Shown: positions 15,833 through 25,500 of the stretch, one piece after another | Layout of the letters: each line of letters starts with the position of its first letter | Position numbering within the stretch: position 1 is the first letter of the stretch | Assembly (NCBI GenBank): GCA_964415045.1 | Contig: CAYPZL010000003.1 | Location: forward strand, 15,892-79,891 | Length of the DNA stretch: 64,000 nucleotides | Direction of reading: 5' to 3' | Source of the DNA: CAYPZL01 sp964415045 | Lineage (GTDB): Bacteria > Planctomycetota > Phycisphaerae > Sedimentisphaerales > Anaerobacaceae | Program-made: the position numbers and the translations under genes | The notes under the pieces: model-generated | What the model was told of the DNA's origin: nothing | Databases searched by the model: none | What the model saw: the letters and a program-made list of their open reading frames with translations, nothing else

Positions 15833-18110
15833 GCGAAGAAATCAGTCGCAGTCTCGTGTTGCCGGCGGGGAGGGCATCGCGGGGGGTCTGCGGCGTCCGG
15901 GGCGCAATCCTCCCGTGGGTCGTTCCGTTGTTGCGCCCGCGGTTTCGGGCGGCTTCTTGACGGTACTCTGGCGGAGCCGATGGATCCTCCTTCTATGCAC
16001 GGTTGCGTCGCTGGCTGGAGGTTTTGTGTATATCAGTGCCGCCACACCCATCTATACCGCCACGGCCAAGCTCTATCTTGACTACGAGAACATTCCTATC
16101 AGCCAGTCCTATGGGGGGCCCGGACCGGTACTGCGAACGGACAAGTACCTTCATACGCAGGCGGAACGGCTGCGTTCCAGACCGATTCTGACGGCCGCAC
16201 TTACGATGTTGGCGGACCAGCCACTGCGCACATGGGCCGATGCCGAGGTCCCGGTTGCCTATCTACGCAAGAACATCGTTATAGGCGTCGGCAAGAAAGA
16301 CGAGACCGTCACGATCTCTCTCGATTCTCCCTATCCCGTCGAGGCAGCCCAGATCGTCAACGCGGTAGCGGACGCCTACATGACGTCTCGTTCCGAGGAC
16401 GAGCGACAAGATGCGACAAACGTATTGAACATTTTGCAGTCCGAAGTGGAGCTGCGGCGCAAGGAGCTTGAGAAGAAACGTGAAGAGCTGGAAAAGTTCC
16501 AGGCCAATGACATGCCTTTAACTTTCGGATCGGAGCAGGGCGGCGGTGTCATGCAAAGCCACCTGGAATACCAGAGCGCCTACAACCAAGCCCAGCTTGC
16601 CACGATAAGGGCGAAAGAGTTTCTCCATGCCGTGCGGGACCTGTCTGAGAATCCGACTGCCCTTCAGCAGTATTTGCAGGCCGAAGGCCGAAACAGTGAA
16701 TACGTGGCTGTCTTGCAGGAGAGAGTTCCCCTTGAAACCAAGCTTACCGAGCTGGACCTCAGAAGAGAGCAGTTGCTCGAAACACTCACCGTCGATCATC
16801 CGGCGGTAGCGGCTGCCGCCGTTGAGATGAAACGAGTTCAGGAGAGACTCGTTGCCCTGAATGATCGGTTTGTCAAGGCAGTGATTGCGGCCGCAGAACG
16901 CCAATACGTCCAAGCCAGGGCAAATGAAGGGCAGCAAGAGCAATTATACAAGGAACAAAGTGAAAGAATCAAAAAGTCGAACAGGGAACTCTTTCAATAC
17001 AGGCAACTCCTGTCGGAAGTGGAGTGGTTGCAGGCGTCCGTACAGACGAAGGAACAGGAAGTCGGTGAAATACGGAAAATTGTGGGTGAAGACGTGGGGC
17101 AAATGAGAATGGAGATTCTCGAGCCGGCGCAGCGGGCTGAGGTGCCCTCCTGGCCTCAGAAGAGCAAGATCCTGACCATGGCCCTTATGCTCGGCTTGTT
17201 CCTGGGGGGAGGGATCGGCCACGCGCGGGTTTGGCTGGACCAGACGCTGCGTTCGGCTGATGAGATTGCCACTGCGCTGGAACTGCCCGTGCTTGGAGTC
17301 GTGCCGGCCATGTCCCGCCGTCACACCCTTCAGATGCGAGGGCGAAAGGTTTCATTCCAGCCTGACTCAGCCGAAGCGGAGGCGTTTCGGACGATACGGA
17401 CGGCCGTTTTCTTCGGGGCCTCTAAGGAGAAAGCCAGAACTTTGCTGGTCACATCGCCTGGAGCGGCGGACGGTAAGTCAACCTTGGTGAGTAATCTTGC
17501 GATCGCTATGGCAACCGCCGGTCAGAAGGTCCTCGTTCTCGACGCTGACTTCCGCAAGCCCGTGCAGCACCTGATATTCGAGGTGGACCACAAAGAACGG
17601 TGCATCTCCAGTGTCCTCAACGGGAAGATGAGATTGGCGGAAGCTGTCCAGGCCACCCCGGTGGAAGATCTGAGCCTTCTCGCGTGTGGGTATGCGGTCT
17701 CGAATCCGGCCGAGGTCCTCAATAGCCAAGAATTCGCCAGGATATTATCAGAATTGGCCGGGGCGTACGATCGCGTTCTCGTCGATGCGCCGCCGGTCAC
17801 AGTGGTCACGGATGCTCAGATTCTGGGCGCGATTTGCGATTACGCCATTCTCGTGCTCAAAGCGGACAAATCCACTCGCAGAGTCGCCCGGCGGGCCATA
17901 GAGGCGCTCGAAAGTGTGGGAGCTGAGCTTCTGGGAACGGTTGTAAATGAAGTGAAAAAGGGCGGTGGGCGCTACGGTTACTACGGAGGGTATGCTGCCT
18001 CTTATCGTACAGGCTCCAATGACGGGGGCGCCAAGAAGCCAAAGGCTGTGAGAGCAGACCCAAGCGCATGCCGGCCCGTTACTCACATGGATTCCAGGTC
18101 CGAAGCATGA
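15822..18110 (+). CDS. Chain-length determinant/tyrosine autokinase, Wzc-like
   Basis: The 762-residue product combines a Wzz-like membrane part and a BY-kinase in one chain. A first membrane helix (about 47-70) precedes IYTATAKLYLDYENIP; a long coiled coil spans about 205-430; a second helix lies near 455-475. The kinase has Walker A TSPGAADGKST (544-554), Walker A' VLVLDADFRKP, and Walker B-type RVLVDAPP. The C-terminus has a tyrosine cluster (GRYGYYGGYAASYR) for autophosphorylation. It controls polymer length and export at the inner membrane. The gene is translationally coupled to its neighbours on both sides; the next gene encodes the likely cognate phosphatase. Confidence 0.93.
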   Translation: MMIERRNQSQSRVAGGEGIAGGLRRPGRNPPVGRSVVAPAVSGGFLTVLWRSRWILLLCTVASLAGGFVYISAATPIYTATAKLYLDYENIPISQSYGGPGPVLRTDKYLHTQAERLRSRPILTAALTMLADQPLRTWADAEVPVAYLRKNIVIGVGKKDETVTISLDSPYPVEAAQIVNAVADAYMTSRSEDERQDATNVLNILQSEVELRRKELEKKREELEKFQANDMPLTFGSEQGGGVMQSHLEYQSAYNQAQLATIRAKEFLHAVRDLSENPTALQQYLQAEGRNSEYVAVLQERVPLETKLTELDLRREQLLETLTVDHPAVAAAAVEMKRVQERLVALNDRFVKAVIAAAERQYVQARANEGQQEQLYKEQSERIKKSNRELFQYRQLLSEVEWLQASVQTKEQEVGEIRKIVGEDVGQMRMEILEPAQRAEVPSWPQKSKILTMALMLGLFLGGGIGHARVWLDQTLRSADEIATALELPVLGVVPAMSRRHTLQMRGRKVSFQPDSAEAEAFRTIRTAVFFGASKEKARTLLVTSPGAADGKSTLVSNLAIAMATAGQKVLVLDADFRKPVQHLIFEVDHKERCISSVLNGKMRLAEAVQATPVEDLSLLACGYAVSNPAEVLNSQEFARILSELAGAYDRVLVDAPPVTVVTDAQILGAICDYAILVLKADKSTRRVARRAIEALESVGAELLGTVVNEVKKGGGRYGYYGGYAASYRTGSNDGGAKKPKAVRADPSACRPVTHMDSRSEA

Positions 18111-18937
18111 TGATGCAAGGTATTCCAAGTCATTCTACAGAGGGTCGTTCAGGCATTTCCCCGGAAGACGTGCCGTCCGGGTTTGTGGATGTCCATTGCC
18201 ACTGTCTGCCGGCCCTTGATGACGGTCCCGCGTCAATGGGGGAGGCGGTCGCCCTCTGCTCGGCGTTGGCCGACGATGGCATAGGCCTTGTGGTGGCGAC
18301 GCCTCACCAGTTGGTTCGTTGTGAGGCCCGGACCCGCGCGCATGCGATTCGCGCAGCCGTTGGGGACCTGAATCGGAAACTGGCGGAAGAGGGCATCGAC
18401 GTGGCGGTTTTGCCCGGGGGGGAAGTCCGGCTTGATGAGCGGATCAGTACGCTGTTGGCCAACGATGAGATCCTCACGCTGGCCGACAGGGGGCGGCATA
18501 TTCTCCTGGAGCTTCCGCCGGACGTGTTTGTCGATATCGAGCCGTTGCTCCTGCAAATGCGATCCCAGGGTATAGATCTTGTCATCGCGCATCCCGAAAG
18601 GAACACGCCACTGATGAGGCACCCGCAGATTCTCAAACGCTGGCTGAATTACGGAGCGAGCCTGCAAGTGACCGCGGCCAGTCTCGCCGGTTGTTTCGGC
18701 TCGGCCGCTGAACGCGCTGCATGGGACATGGTTCTGGATGGATGGGCCACGATTGTCGCCACGGATGCCCACGACACAGGGCTGAACGGCCCCTGTATGA
18801 CAATCGCTTCAAGGTTGCTTGCGGACGCTCTCGGCCCGAGTATGGCACGGCGACTCTGCTTTGAAAACCCCCTCAGGATCGTCGTCGGCGCCGAGTCACT
18901 GCCGGTGCGCTCGCCTGGCAAACAGGAGGTTGGTTAA
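18107..18937 (+). CDS. CpsB/CapC-like PHP-domain protein-tyrosine phosphatase
   Basis: Starting at the ATG that overlaps the kinase stop (ATGA-type coupling) the product has 276 residues; a start at 18068 would add 13 residues. The metal-binding PHP motifs are present: FVDVHCHCLPALDDGP with the histidine pair, VVATPHQ, DLVIAHPERN, and the C-terminal VATDAHD. The DDGP segment and overall length match CpsB-type manganese-dependent phosphatases, which dephosphorylate the BY-kinase tail. Its position directly after the kinase gene supports this role. Confidence 0.9.
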   Translation: MMMQGIPSHSTEGRSGISPEDVPSGFVDVHCHCLPALDDGPASMGEAVALCSALADDGIGLVVATPHQLVRCEARTRAHAIRAAVGDLNRKLAEEGIDVAVLPGGEVRLDERISTLLANDEILTLADRGRHILLELPPDVFVDIEPLLLQMRSQGIDLVIAHPERNTPLMRHPQILKRWLNYGASLQVTAASLAGCFGSAAERAAWDMVLDGWATIVATDAHDTGLNGPCMTIASRLLADALGPSMARRLCFENPLRIVVGAESLPVRSPGKQEVG

Positions 18938-18942
18938 TATCT

Positions 18943-21447
18943 ATGGTCGGGAGGACGTTATATTTCGAGGACCGGGGCGACCGCTTCGATCGTGTGATCG
19001 AAGGTTTGTTGATTGCTGCCCTGGCATTTATGCCCTTCCTCTTTGGCGTGGTGGAAGCCTGGAGCGAAGAAGTTGTTGTGGCGTTGGCGGCGGCCATGTG
19101 CATCTGCTTCCTCCTGAAGATGATTCTCGTGGAAGGGTGCGTTGTCACCTGGACGTGGGCCTATGTTCCCGTGGCTGTTTTCGTCCTTGTGGCGGTCGTG
19201 CAGTTGATTCCCATGCCGCCGGGCTGGGTGAGCCGGGTGTCTCCGAACACGGTTGAGCAGAAGACCATGCTATTGGCCGATCTTCCGGAAGCCGAACGGG
19301 TGCTGTCAACTGTGACGGTGAGCTTCTACACGTGGGCGACGCGACACGACCTGCGGCTTGTCCTTGCTGCGCTGGCGGTGTTTGCCGTTGTACTCAATGT
19401 CTATCGGCGCCCCGAGCAGGTCATGCGGTTGTTGGGGGCGATCGTGATCGTTGGTGCCGCGGTGGCGCTTCTGTGTGTCCTTCAGAACGTAGCCGGGAAC
19501 GGCCGGATTTACTGGGTTGTGTCCACTCCGCACGGAACAGCCCACTCGGGTCCCTTTGTCAACCACAGCCATTACGCTCAGTTTATGAACCTCTCCATCG
19601 GTGCGGCTCTGGGTTTCATCTTTGTGAAGTCACATCAAGACTTCCAGGGTCGCCTCGTGAGCCCCGAAGTGGTTGCAGAGTATCTGGGCTCGGAAGGAGC
19701 ACGGGTACTGTGGGCTGTTCTGGCAATGGTGGTCCTCGGTGTCGCCAGCATCTTTGTGTCGCTGAGCCGCGGGGGCATGATCAGCATGATTATCGCCGGC
19801 GCGTTCACGACTCTGATCGTCAGTGCGAAGAAGTCGCTCCGAGGACCCGCCTGGGTGATGGCGCTATTGGCGCTCGGAGCGTTCGTTTGTGTCCTGTATG
19901 TTGGTTTCGACGCCGTCCACGACAGATTGGGTAGTCTTCGTGAATTGCCCCGAGCCCAGGGGGGACGCTGGCAGATTCTGAAGGATATCGCCGTTGCCTG
20001 GACCCGGTTTCCTGTTTTGGGTACGGGGTTGGGGACGCACGAAGTTGTTTATCCCATGTTTGACCGTTCTACGGTGGCGGCCCTTGCGTCACATGCTGAG
20101 AACGAATACGCGCAAGCGGCGGAAGAAACCGGCATCGTCGGCCTTATGGCGCTGGCGGCTTTCGGGGCGATGGTCTGGGTGGCCTACGTGCGAACGGTTC
20201 GCGCTCCGCAGGCACCCATTCACTCGGCGGTGTACGGTCTTGGCTTCGGACTGATGGCCATCATGATCCACAGCCTGAGTGACTTCGGCCAGCATCTGCC
20301 TGCCAACGGGTTTCTGTCTGTCATCTATTGTGCCCTGTTGATTCGCTTGTCGCACATGCCACAGGAGGGCAACGCAGATACCGGTGGAGTTGTTTCCGGC
20401 GGTGGCAACGTTCGACGCTACGGTCTCGCGGGGCTTCTTGTTGCGTGCATTGTGTGGGGATGGGCTTTGCTCGGCGCCGACGGGGCCCGGCGGGGAGAGA
20501 CGTGTTGGAAGCGGGCTGTCGCCATCGAGGCGGGTCTGGAAGAGAGAGACTGGCAGGGCGGCGCAGAGGAATTCGTCGACCTCATACGCCACGCTGAGGC
20601 TGCCGCCGCCATTCAGCCGGACAACATCACCTACCGATACTGGCTTCCCGTATACCGATGGCGTGCCGTCAGTCGTACAACCGATCCTAATACCGGGGAA
20701 ATCCTCGTGCCGCTTTCGGGTCGTGATTCTGTGGCCCGGATTGCGGGAGAACTGAATGAGGCGCGCGCCTGTTGTCCGACGTTTGGTGCAACGTGGTCCG
20801 TCCTGGGACAGCTCGAACGATTCGTGCTGGACCGGGACGAGGGAGAAGAGCACATCCGGACCGGGTACACGCTGGCTCCGTGCGACCCGACGGCATGTCT
20901 TTTGGCCGGTTGCCTCGACGCGGAGGCAGGGCAAGTCGAGCAGGCGTTTGCCAAGCTCCGACGGGCTGTGAAGCTTGACAGGTACTGCTTTTCTGAAGTG
21001 GCCGAGCTCCTTGTCGAGGACTTGCAGCGGCCGGACCTGGCTCTTGAGATTGTCGGTGAAGATCCCGATTTCGCTGAGCGGCTTGCCTTTATGCTCGACG
21101 ATGATGCCGAATTTGGCAAGGACGTTGACAGGAGGCTGCTGGACCAGCTTGAACAGAAATGCCGCCAGGACGATACGCCGGCCTGCTGGTATGCCATGCT
21201 GGCTCGCGTACAGCGAAAACACCAGAACGCGGAGAGGGCCATCGAATGCTATCGCAGGGCACTGGCGATGGATTACGGCCAGGTTCAGTGGCGGCTCAGC
21301 CTCGCGTACCTGCTCTCCGAAGAGGGCCGGGTTGTGGAAGCGATTCATGAGGCGGAGGTTTGTCTGCGATTGTCGCCCGGCCTCCGCGAGGCCGAAAGAC
21401 TGATCGAAAGATTGTCCGTTGCCCGGATTTCCCCGGGCGGCGGTTAG
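18943..21447 (+). CDS. O-antigen ligase/polymerase-like membrane protein with TPR tail
   Basis: The 834-residue product has about a dozen membrane segments over the first 520 residues and a soluble C-terminal part of about 300 residues. Features of the Wzy/WaaL family are FVNHSHYAQFMNLSIGAA, the SLSRGGMISMIIAGAF helix, and the large periplasmic loop with GTGLGTHEVVYPMFD. The C-terminal third contains TPR-like repeats (ERAIECYRRALAMDYGQ, then AIHEAEVCLRLSPGL). It would polymerise or ligate lipid-linked repeat units on the periplasmic side. The locus holds a second, shorter family member at 33816. An AGGAGG lies about 13 bases before the start, a wide spacing. Confidence 0.85.
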   Translation: MVGRTLYFEDRGDRFDRVIEGLLIAALAFMPFLFGVVEAWSEEVVVALAAAMCICFLLKMILVEGCVVTWTWAYVPVAVFVLVAVVQLIPMPPGWVSRVSPNTVEQKTMLLADLPEAERVLSTVTVSFYTWATRHDLRLVLAALAVFAVVLNVYRRPEQVMRLLGAIVIVGAAVALLCVLQNVAGNGRIYWVVSTPHGTAHSGPFVNHSHYAQFMNLSIGAALGFIFVKSHQDFQGRLVSPEVVAEYLGSEGARVLWAVLAMVVLGVASIFVSLSRGGMISMIIAGAFTTLIVSAKKSLRGPAWVMALLALGAFVCVLYVGFDAVHDRLGSLRELPRAQGGRWQILKDIAVAWTRFPVLGTGLGTHEVVYPMFDRSTVAALASHAENEYAQAAEETGIVGLMALAAFGAMVWVAYVRTVRAPQAPIHSAVYGLGFGLMAIMIHSLSDFGQHLPANGFLSVIYCALLIRLSHMPQEGNADTGGVVSGGGNVRRYGLAGLLVACIVWGWALLGADGARRGETCWKRAVAIEAGLEERDWQGGAEEFVDLIRHAEAAAAIQPDNITYRYWLPVYRWRAVSRTTDPNTGEILVPLSGRDSVARIAGELNEARACCPTFGATWSVLGQLERFVLDRDEGEEHIRTGYTLAPCDPTACLLAGCLDAEAGQVEQAFAKLRRAVKLDRYCFSEVAELLVEDLQRPDLALEIVGEDPDFAERLAFMLDDDAEFGKDVDRRLLDQLEQKCRQDDTPACWYAMLARVQRKHQNAERAIECYRRALAMDYGQVQWRLSLAYLLSEEGRVVEAIHEAEVCLRLSPGLREAERLIERLSVARISPGGG

Positions 21448-21662
21448 CAGCGCCGATCCGACCAGTCGAGGAGGGCGTAGCGCCTGACTGGATGCGGACA
21501 TGTTGCAGCGTAAAGAATGTGGATCGTTACCAGAGCTGGCTGTCGACCCACGAGGACGGAGTCTGCGCAATTGCATGTTGCCGGAGTGACAATTTCGGTT
21601 GTGACATCTGGCCAGCGGAGTCCGCAGTAGCACGACCCGTTTGTCAGAACTGGGAGATTGTT

Positions 21663-22844
21663 ATGGCAGCCTACATAGTGAGTGCGAAACGGGTGGCAAC
21701 GGGTCGGTTTAACGGAACTCTTGCGCCGCTTTCCGCGGTGGATTTGGGCGCGACTGTGATTCGAGAAGTGATTGAGAATTCCCACATCGATGTGAACGAG
21801 GTCGATGAAGTAATCATGGGCAATGTAATACAGGCCGGACTGGGCCAGAATCCTGCACGACAGGCCGCTGTCAAAGCCGGATTGCCCTACGTCGTACCCG
21901 CCTTTACGGTCAACAAGGTTTGTGCCTCAGGTTTGAAGTCCGTGGCCCTTGCAGCGCAGGCGGTCGCTTGCGGCCCAGCCAATTTGATCGTTGCTGGGGG
22001 CATGGAACATATGACAAACGCCCCCTATCTACTCAAGCGGGCCCGCTGGGGACAGCGTTTGGGGCACGGCGAAATGGTCGATTCCATGGTCTGCGATGCG
22101 TTGTGGGATATTTTTTACGACTGCCATATGGGAATTACGGCGGAAAACATTGCCGCGAAATACGGCATCTCTCGAGAAGAACAGGATGAGTTTGCCGCAA
22201 AGTCACAGCAAAAAGCTGAGAAGGCAATAACGACCGGCAGGTTCGAGGATGAGATTGTCCCCGTGACAATCAACCAGAGAAATGGAGAGGGCATCATCTT
22301 TGACACGGACGAGCACCCTCGTGCCGGAACAACCGCAGCATCGCTCTCAAAACTGAAACCTGCGTTCAAGGCAGACGGAACCGTCACGGCTGGAAACGCC
22401 TCCGGCATCAACGACGGTGCAGGGGCCGTGATCGTCGTGTCGGAGGATAGGGTAAGAAAAATGAAGCCCGACTGGGCATTCAAGATCATTGCGTCGCATT
22501 CCGTGGGATTGGATCCGGCGCACATGGGGCTGGGGCCCATCGATGCCTCGCGAGGCGCGCTAAAGAAGGCAGGATGCACGCTCAGTAATCTTGACCTGAT
22601 GGAAGTCAACGAGGCCTTCGCGGCCACGTCGATACAGGTGAATCGCGAGATGGAATGGGATCAGGACAAAGTGAACGTGCTGGGAGGTGCAATTGCCCTG
22701 GGCCATCCGGTAGGGGCCAGCGGGACAAGGATTCTTGTGACACTCCTGCACGAGATGATGCGGAGGGGTGTTTCGCTTGGCCTTGCCTCACTGTGCGTTG
22801 GGGGGGGGCAGGGAATGGCGATGATTGTTGAGAGAGCGGCATAG
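21663..22844 (+). CDS. Acetyl-CoA acetyltransferase (thiolase)
   Basis: The start at 21663 (GGGAG about 7 bases upstream) gives 393 residues, the normal length for biosynthetic thiolases; the open frame upstream is not protein-like. Catalytic residues are in place: Cys87 in VNKVCASGLKS, His348 in LGHPVGASGTR, and Cys378 in LCVGGGQG. The substrate-loop region around HMGITAENIAAKYGIS is also typical. It condenses two acetyl-CoA to acetoacetyl-CoA. The next gene encodes HMG-CoA synthase, which uses that product, so the two form the first steps of a pathway within the exopolysaccharide locus. Confidence 0.95.
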   Translation: MAAYIVSAKRVATGRFNGTLAPLSAVDLGATVIREVIENSHIDVNEVDEVIMGNVIQAGLGQNPARQAAVKAGLPYVVPAFTVNKVCASGLKSVALAAQAVACGPANLIVAGGMEHMTNAPYLLKRARWGQRLGHGEMVDSMVCDALWDIFYDCHMGITAENIAAKYGISREEQDEFAAKSQQKAEKAITTGRFEDEIVPVTINQRNGEGIIFDTDEHPRAGTTAASLSKLKPAFKADGTVTAGNASGINDGAGAVIVVSEDRVRKMKPDWAFKIIASHSVGLDPAHMGLGPIDASRGALKKAGCTLSNLDLMEVNEAFAATSIQVNREMEWDQDKVNVLGGAIALGHPVGASGTRILVTLLHEMMRRGVSLGLASLCVGGGQGMAMIVERAA

Positions 22845-22902
22845 GACATCGAGACGGACTTCCAGACTGCTGCAAGGTTGAGCAGGAAAGGACGGGTCAC
22901 AC

Positions 22903-24192
22903 ATGAGAGTTGGAATCGAGGCCATAGCGTTCCACAGCCCTCAGCACTACATCGAATTGGCGGAATTGGCGCAGGCCAGAGGGGTAGATCCCAACAAATT
23001 CACCAGGGGCCTGGGCCAGATACGAATGGCGGTGGCAACGCCGATGGAAGATACCGTCACATTGGCGGTGAACGCGGCTCGGAAAGCCCTTGAGAATTTC
23101 AACATCGACTACAGCGACATCGGCACGCTGGTGGTGGGAACGGAGTCGGGCGTGGATCACAGCAAACCCGTTGCCGTGTACGTGCATGAAGCGCTGGGGC
23201 TGCGCTCGAATTGCCACACGTATGAAACCAAGCATGCTTGTTTCGGCGCCATGGCGGCCGTCTTTTCCGCCAATGATTGGATATCGTGCGGTCGTGCGGA
23301 CGGGTCGAAGGCGCTGATCATCGCCTCCGACATCGCGCGCTACCCGATCGGCGATCCCGGCGAGCCGACTCAGGGAGCGGGCGCGGTGGCCATGGTCATT
23401 TCAGACAAACCGAATCTCCTGCAGTTTGACCCCGAGATCAGCGGTCACTATACGAAGCAGGTCATGGATTTTTGGCGACCGTTGTATTCAACGAAAGCAT
23501 TTGTCGATGGGCACTACTCGATTGAGTGCTATCTGAGCGCGTTGGAGGGGGCCTTGGCAGACGCGTTGAATAAGGCGACGATTCCGGAGCTATACAAGAT
23601 GGATCAGTTGCAGGCCTGCATTTACCACGTGCCCTTCGCAAAGATGGCTGCCAAAGCACACCATCGCCATTTTGAGATGGATTCCGGAGAGAGGATCGAG
23701 AAAGAAAGCGAACGATTTGCAAATGTCAAGAGGTCGTTTGCTGAAAAAACCGGTCCCTGGCTCTCATTGAACGCAGTCGTCGGCAACATATATACGGGTT
23801 CGCTGTTCCTGTCGCTGATCGATCTACTGAGGAGCAGCACGAGCGCCGACATCAGGCAGATCAGCATGTTTGCCTACGGCAGTGGCTGTGCCGCCTCAAT
23901 GAACATCGCTTATCCTACCCCGGGTTTTGTCCGTTTCAAGGATCAGATCGACCCTGAACCCGAGTTGAACGAGCGGAGAAAGCTCAGCATTGATGAATAC
24001 GAGCATATCATGAGAATCAGCGACTCACTGGGGACTGGTGACACGGAGGAACTTCATCCGAGCGATTGGGGGCTGACCGGGGACTTCTTCTATTTAGGCA
24101 ACAGAAACCACGTTCGCCAGTACAGCGGCCTTCAAGCGGGTCCGTCTGAATCTCGCCAAGCGGACCTGGTAAGCGTGTCTGCACACCGTTAA
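22903..24192 (+). CDS. Hydroxymethylglutaryl-CoA synthase (MvaS-type)
   Basis: The 429-residue protein follows the bacterial MvaS pattern throughout (VGIEAIAFHSPQHYIELAEL near the start, GEPTQGAGAVAMVI in the middle). The catalytic triad is visible: Glu81 in GTESGVD, Cys113 in KHACFGA, and His242 in YHVPFAKM. It joins acetyl-CoA and acetoacetyl-CoA to give HMG-CoA. No HMG-CoA reductase or other mevalonate gene is present here. Instead two MaoC-like proteins and acyltransferases follow, so the product may be used for acyl decoration rather than isoprenoids; that use is inference. Confidence 0.93.
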   Translation: MRVGIEAIAFHSPQHYIELAELAQARGVDPNKFTRGLGQIRMAVATPMEDTVTLAVNAARKALENFNIDYSDIGTLVVGTESGVDHSKPVAVYVHEALGLRSNCHTYETKHACFGAMAAVFSANDWISCGRADGSKALIIASDIARYPIGDPGEPTQGAGAVAMVISDKPNLLQFDPEISGHYTKQVMDFWRPLYSTKAFVDGHYSIECYLSALEGALADALNKATIPELYKMDQLQACIYHVPFAKMAAKAHHRHFEMDSGERIEKESERFANVKRSFAEKTGPWLSLNAVVGNIYTGSLFLSLIDLLRSSTSADIRQISMFAYGSGCAASMNIAYPTPGFVRFKDQIDPEPELNERRKLSIDEYEHIMRISDSLGTGDTEELHPSDWGLTGDFFYLGNRNHVRQYSGLQAGPSESRQADLVSVSAHR

Positions 24193-24225
24193 TGACGCCG
24201 GTGTGCTATCGAATGCCGGCGAGGC

Positions 24226-24708
24226 ATGGACAGCAAGGTACCCAAAGATGTTCTCGTTATGATTGGTGGGGAGAAAGTGCGGCATTACGAGGTTACGAAG
24301 AGAGATATCAGGCGTTTTGCCCAGGCGATTGGCGAAGCGGATCCCATCCATTTCGATGAGGAGTACGCGAAGAATACCAGGTACGGCGGCATTGTCGCTC
24401 CGCCTCTGTTCTGCCAGATGTTCACATTCGAGGATGTGCCCGCCGATCGGCTGCCGGACGATGGATCGCCCATAGAGATGGATGTTCCCATCCCGGCTCG
24501 GAGGACTGTCGGGGGAGCAAGCTCTTATGAAATCTTTCAACGCGTAAGAGCGGGAGATCAGATAACGGCAAAATCAACACTAAGGGACGTCTTCACCAAG
24601 GAAGGCAGAAGTGGAAGGCTCTATTTTGTCGTCGTCGAGACGGAGTTTTCCAACCAAAGAAAAGAAGCCGTAGCCAAAGAGACTGCCACTTACATCAAAC
24701 GTTTGTAG
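24226..24708 (+). CDS. MaoC-like hot-dog hydratase/dehydratase subunit (N-half type)
   Basis: The 160-residue protein has the FAS1-like MaoC N-terminal pattern: VTKRDIRRFAQAIGEADPIH, FDEEYAKNTRYGGIVAPPLF, and a C-terminal hot-dog strand LYFVVVETEFSNQ. The usual G-D-x-N-P-x-H motif reads GEADPIH, so the aspartate/asparagine pattern differs; non-catalytic N-halves often vary there. A second hot-dog gene at 26767 looks like the other half, suggesting a heteromeric hydratase acting on a CoA thioester. It directly follows HMG-CoA synthase. The ribosome binding site is weak (GAGG close to the ATG). Confidence 0.82.
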   Translation: MDSKVPKDVLVMIGGEKVRHYEVTKRDIRRFAQAIGEADPIHFDEEYAKNTRYGGIVAPPLFCQMFTFEDVPADRLPDDGSPIEMDVPIPARRTVGGASSYEIFQRVRAGDQITAKSTLRDVFTKEGRSGRLYFVVVETEFSNQRKEAVAKETATYIKRL

Positions 24709-24824
24709 CTGACACTTTTCTTCAAACCGCAGTAATCCAGTTGGATTTTGATCAGGTGGACATCACTCAAGCCAGCCTCGACCGTCCGATGCCCGACCAA
24801 AGGGAAGCAGAGGGAAGGGATCTA

Positions 24825-25490
24825 ATGAGCTGGAAGAACAAGATCGCCAAAATGCGATCGATCCTGAGGAGGCATGGTCTAAGAGGGCTTATCGTATGTT
24901 TGTTTCGTGTTGTCTTCTGGCAGGGGATCACCCGCAGTTCGTGTAGAATCTTGCTTTTCGAGCTTTCGGCACCCCGGCCCGGACCCCAACGTATTTCTGA
25001 GACTGGACATACCTTCAGGTTTGCAACAATGGAAGATATTCGCAAGTATCATGCGGATCCGGCCTGGAATATCAGAGACAGAGATGTGCAGGCGTTCGAG
25101 AGAGGAGACCGCTGCCTTCTTCAATTCGACGGCGACACTCTCGTTGGATTCTCCTGGATCGCTGCATCACCCCTCGTCGAGATCATGGGGGGCTTCCATT
25201 TCAATATGCCGGACGATACCGTGTACAATTACTACGGCTTCACCGCCCCGGCATATCGCGGCAAGGGATATCAAGCGGTAAGACACCTCAAGTTGCTCGA
25301 ACACATCAAGGAAACGGGACAACGCCGCCTGTTTGGATACGTGGCTCAGACCAATTTGGATTCTCTCAGAGGCGTAAGAAAGAGCGGCTACAAAAAGATG
25401 GGCGTTCTGCGTCGCGTGAGGAAGCGAGGGCGAGTGAAATTTGTCCTCAAGGTGTCCGAAGATCTGTGGAGTGACAAGAAGCGAACGTGA
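24825..25490 (+). CDS. GNAT-like N-acyltransferase
   Basis: I take the ATG at 24825 with AAGGGA just upstream (221 residues); an upstream TTG start is possible but less likely. A basic, partly hydrophobic N-terminus (about 1-50) may be membrane-associated. A GNAT-type fold follows: FRFATMEDIRKYHADPAWN, DGDTLVGFSWIAASP, then the acyl-CoA-binding region FTAPAYRGKGYQAVRH and LFGYVAQTNLDSLRGVRKSG. It could acylate a sugar amine or a lipid-linked intermediate. It lies between the two MaoC halves and FemAB-like genes. Acceptor and donor are unknown. Confidence 0.72.
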   Translation: MSWKNKIAKMRSILRRHGLRGLIVCLFRVVFWQGITRSSCRILLFELSAPRPGPQRISETGHTFRFATMEDIRKYHADPAWNIRDRDVQAFERGDRCLLQFDGDTLVGFSWIAASPLVEIMGGFHFNMPDDTVYNYYGFTAPAYRGKGYQAVRHLKLLEHIKETGQRRLFGYVAQTNLDSLRGVRKSGYKKMGVLRRVRKRGRVKFVLKVSEDLWSDKKRT

Positions 25491-25500
25491 AGCGCAAGCC

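Noticed and set aside
20089..21633. A 514-codon minus-strand ORF opposite the ligase/TPR gene
   Set aside because: The translation has a biased, low-structure composition, and the plus strand encodes TPR repeats there.
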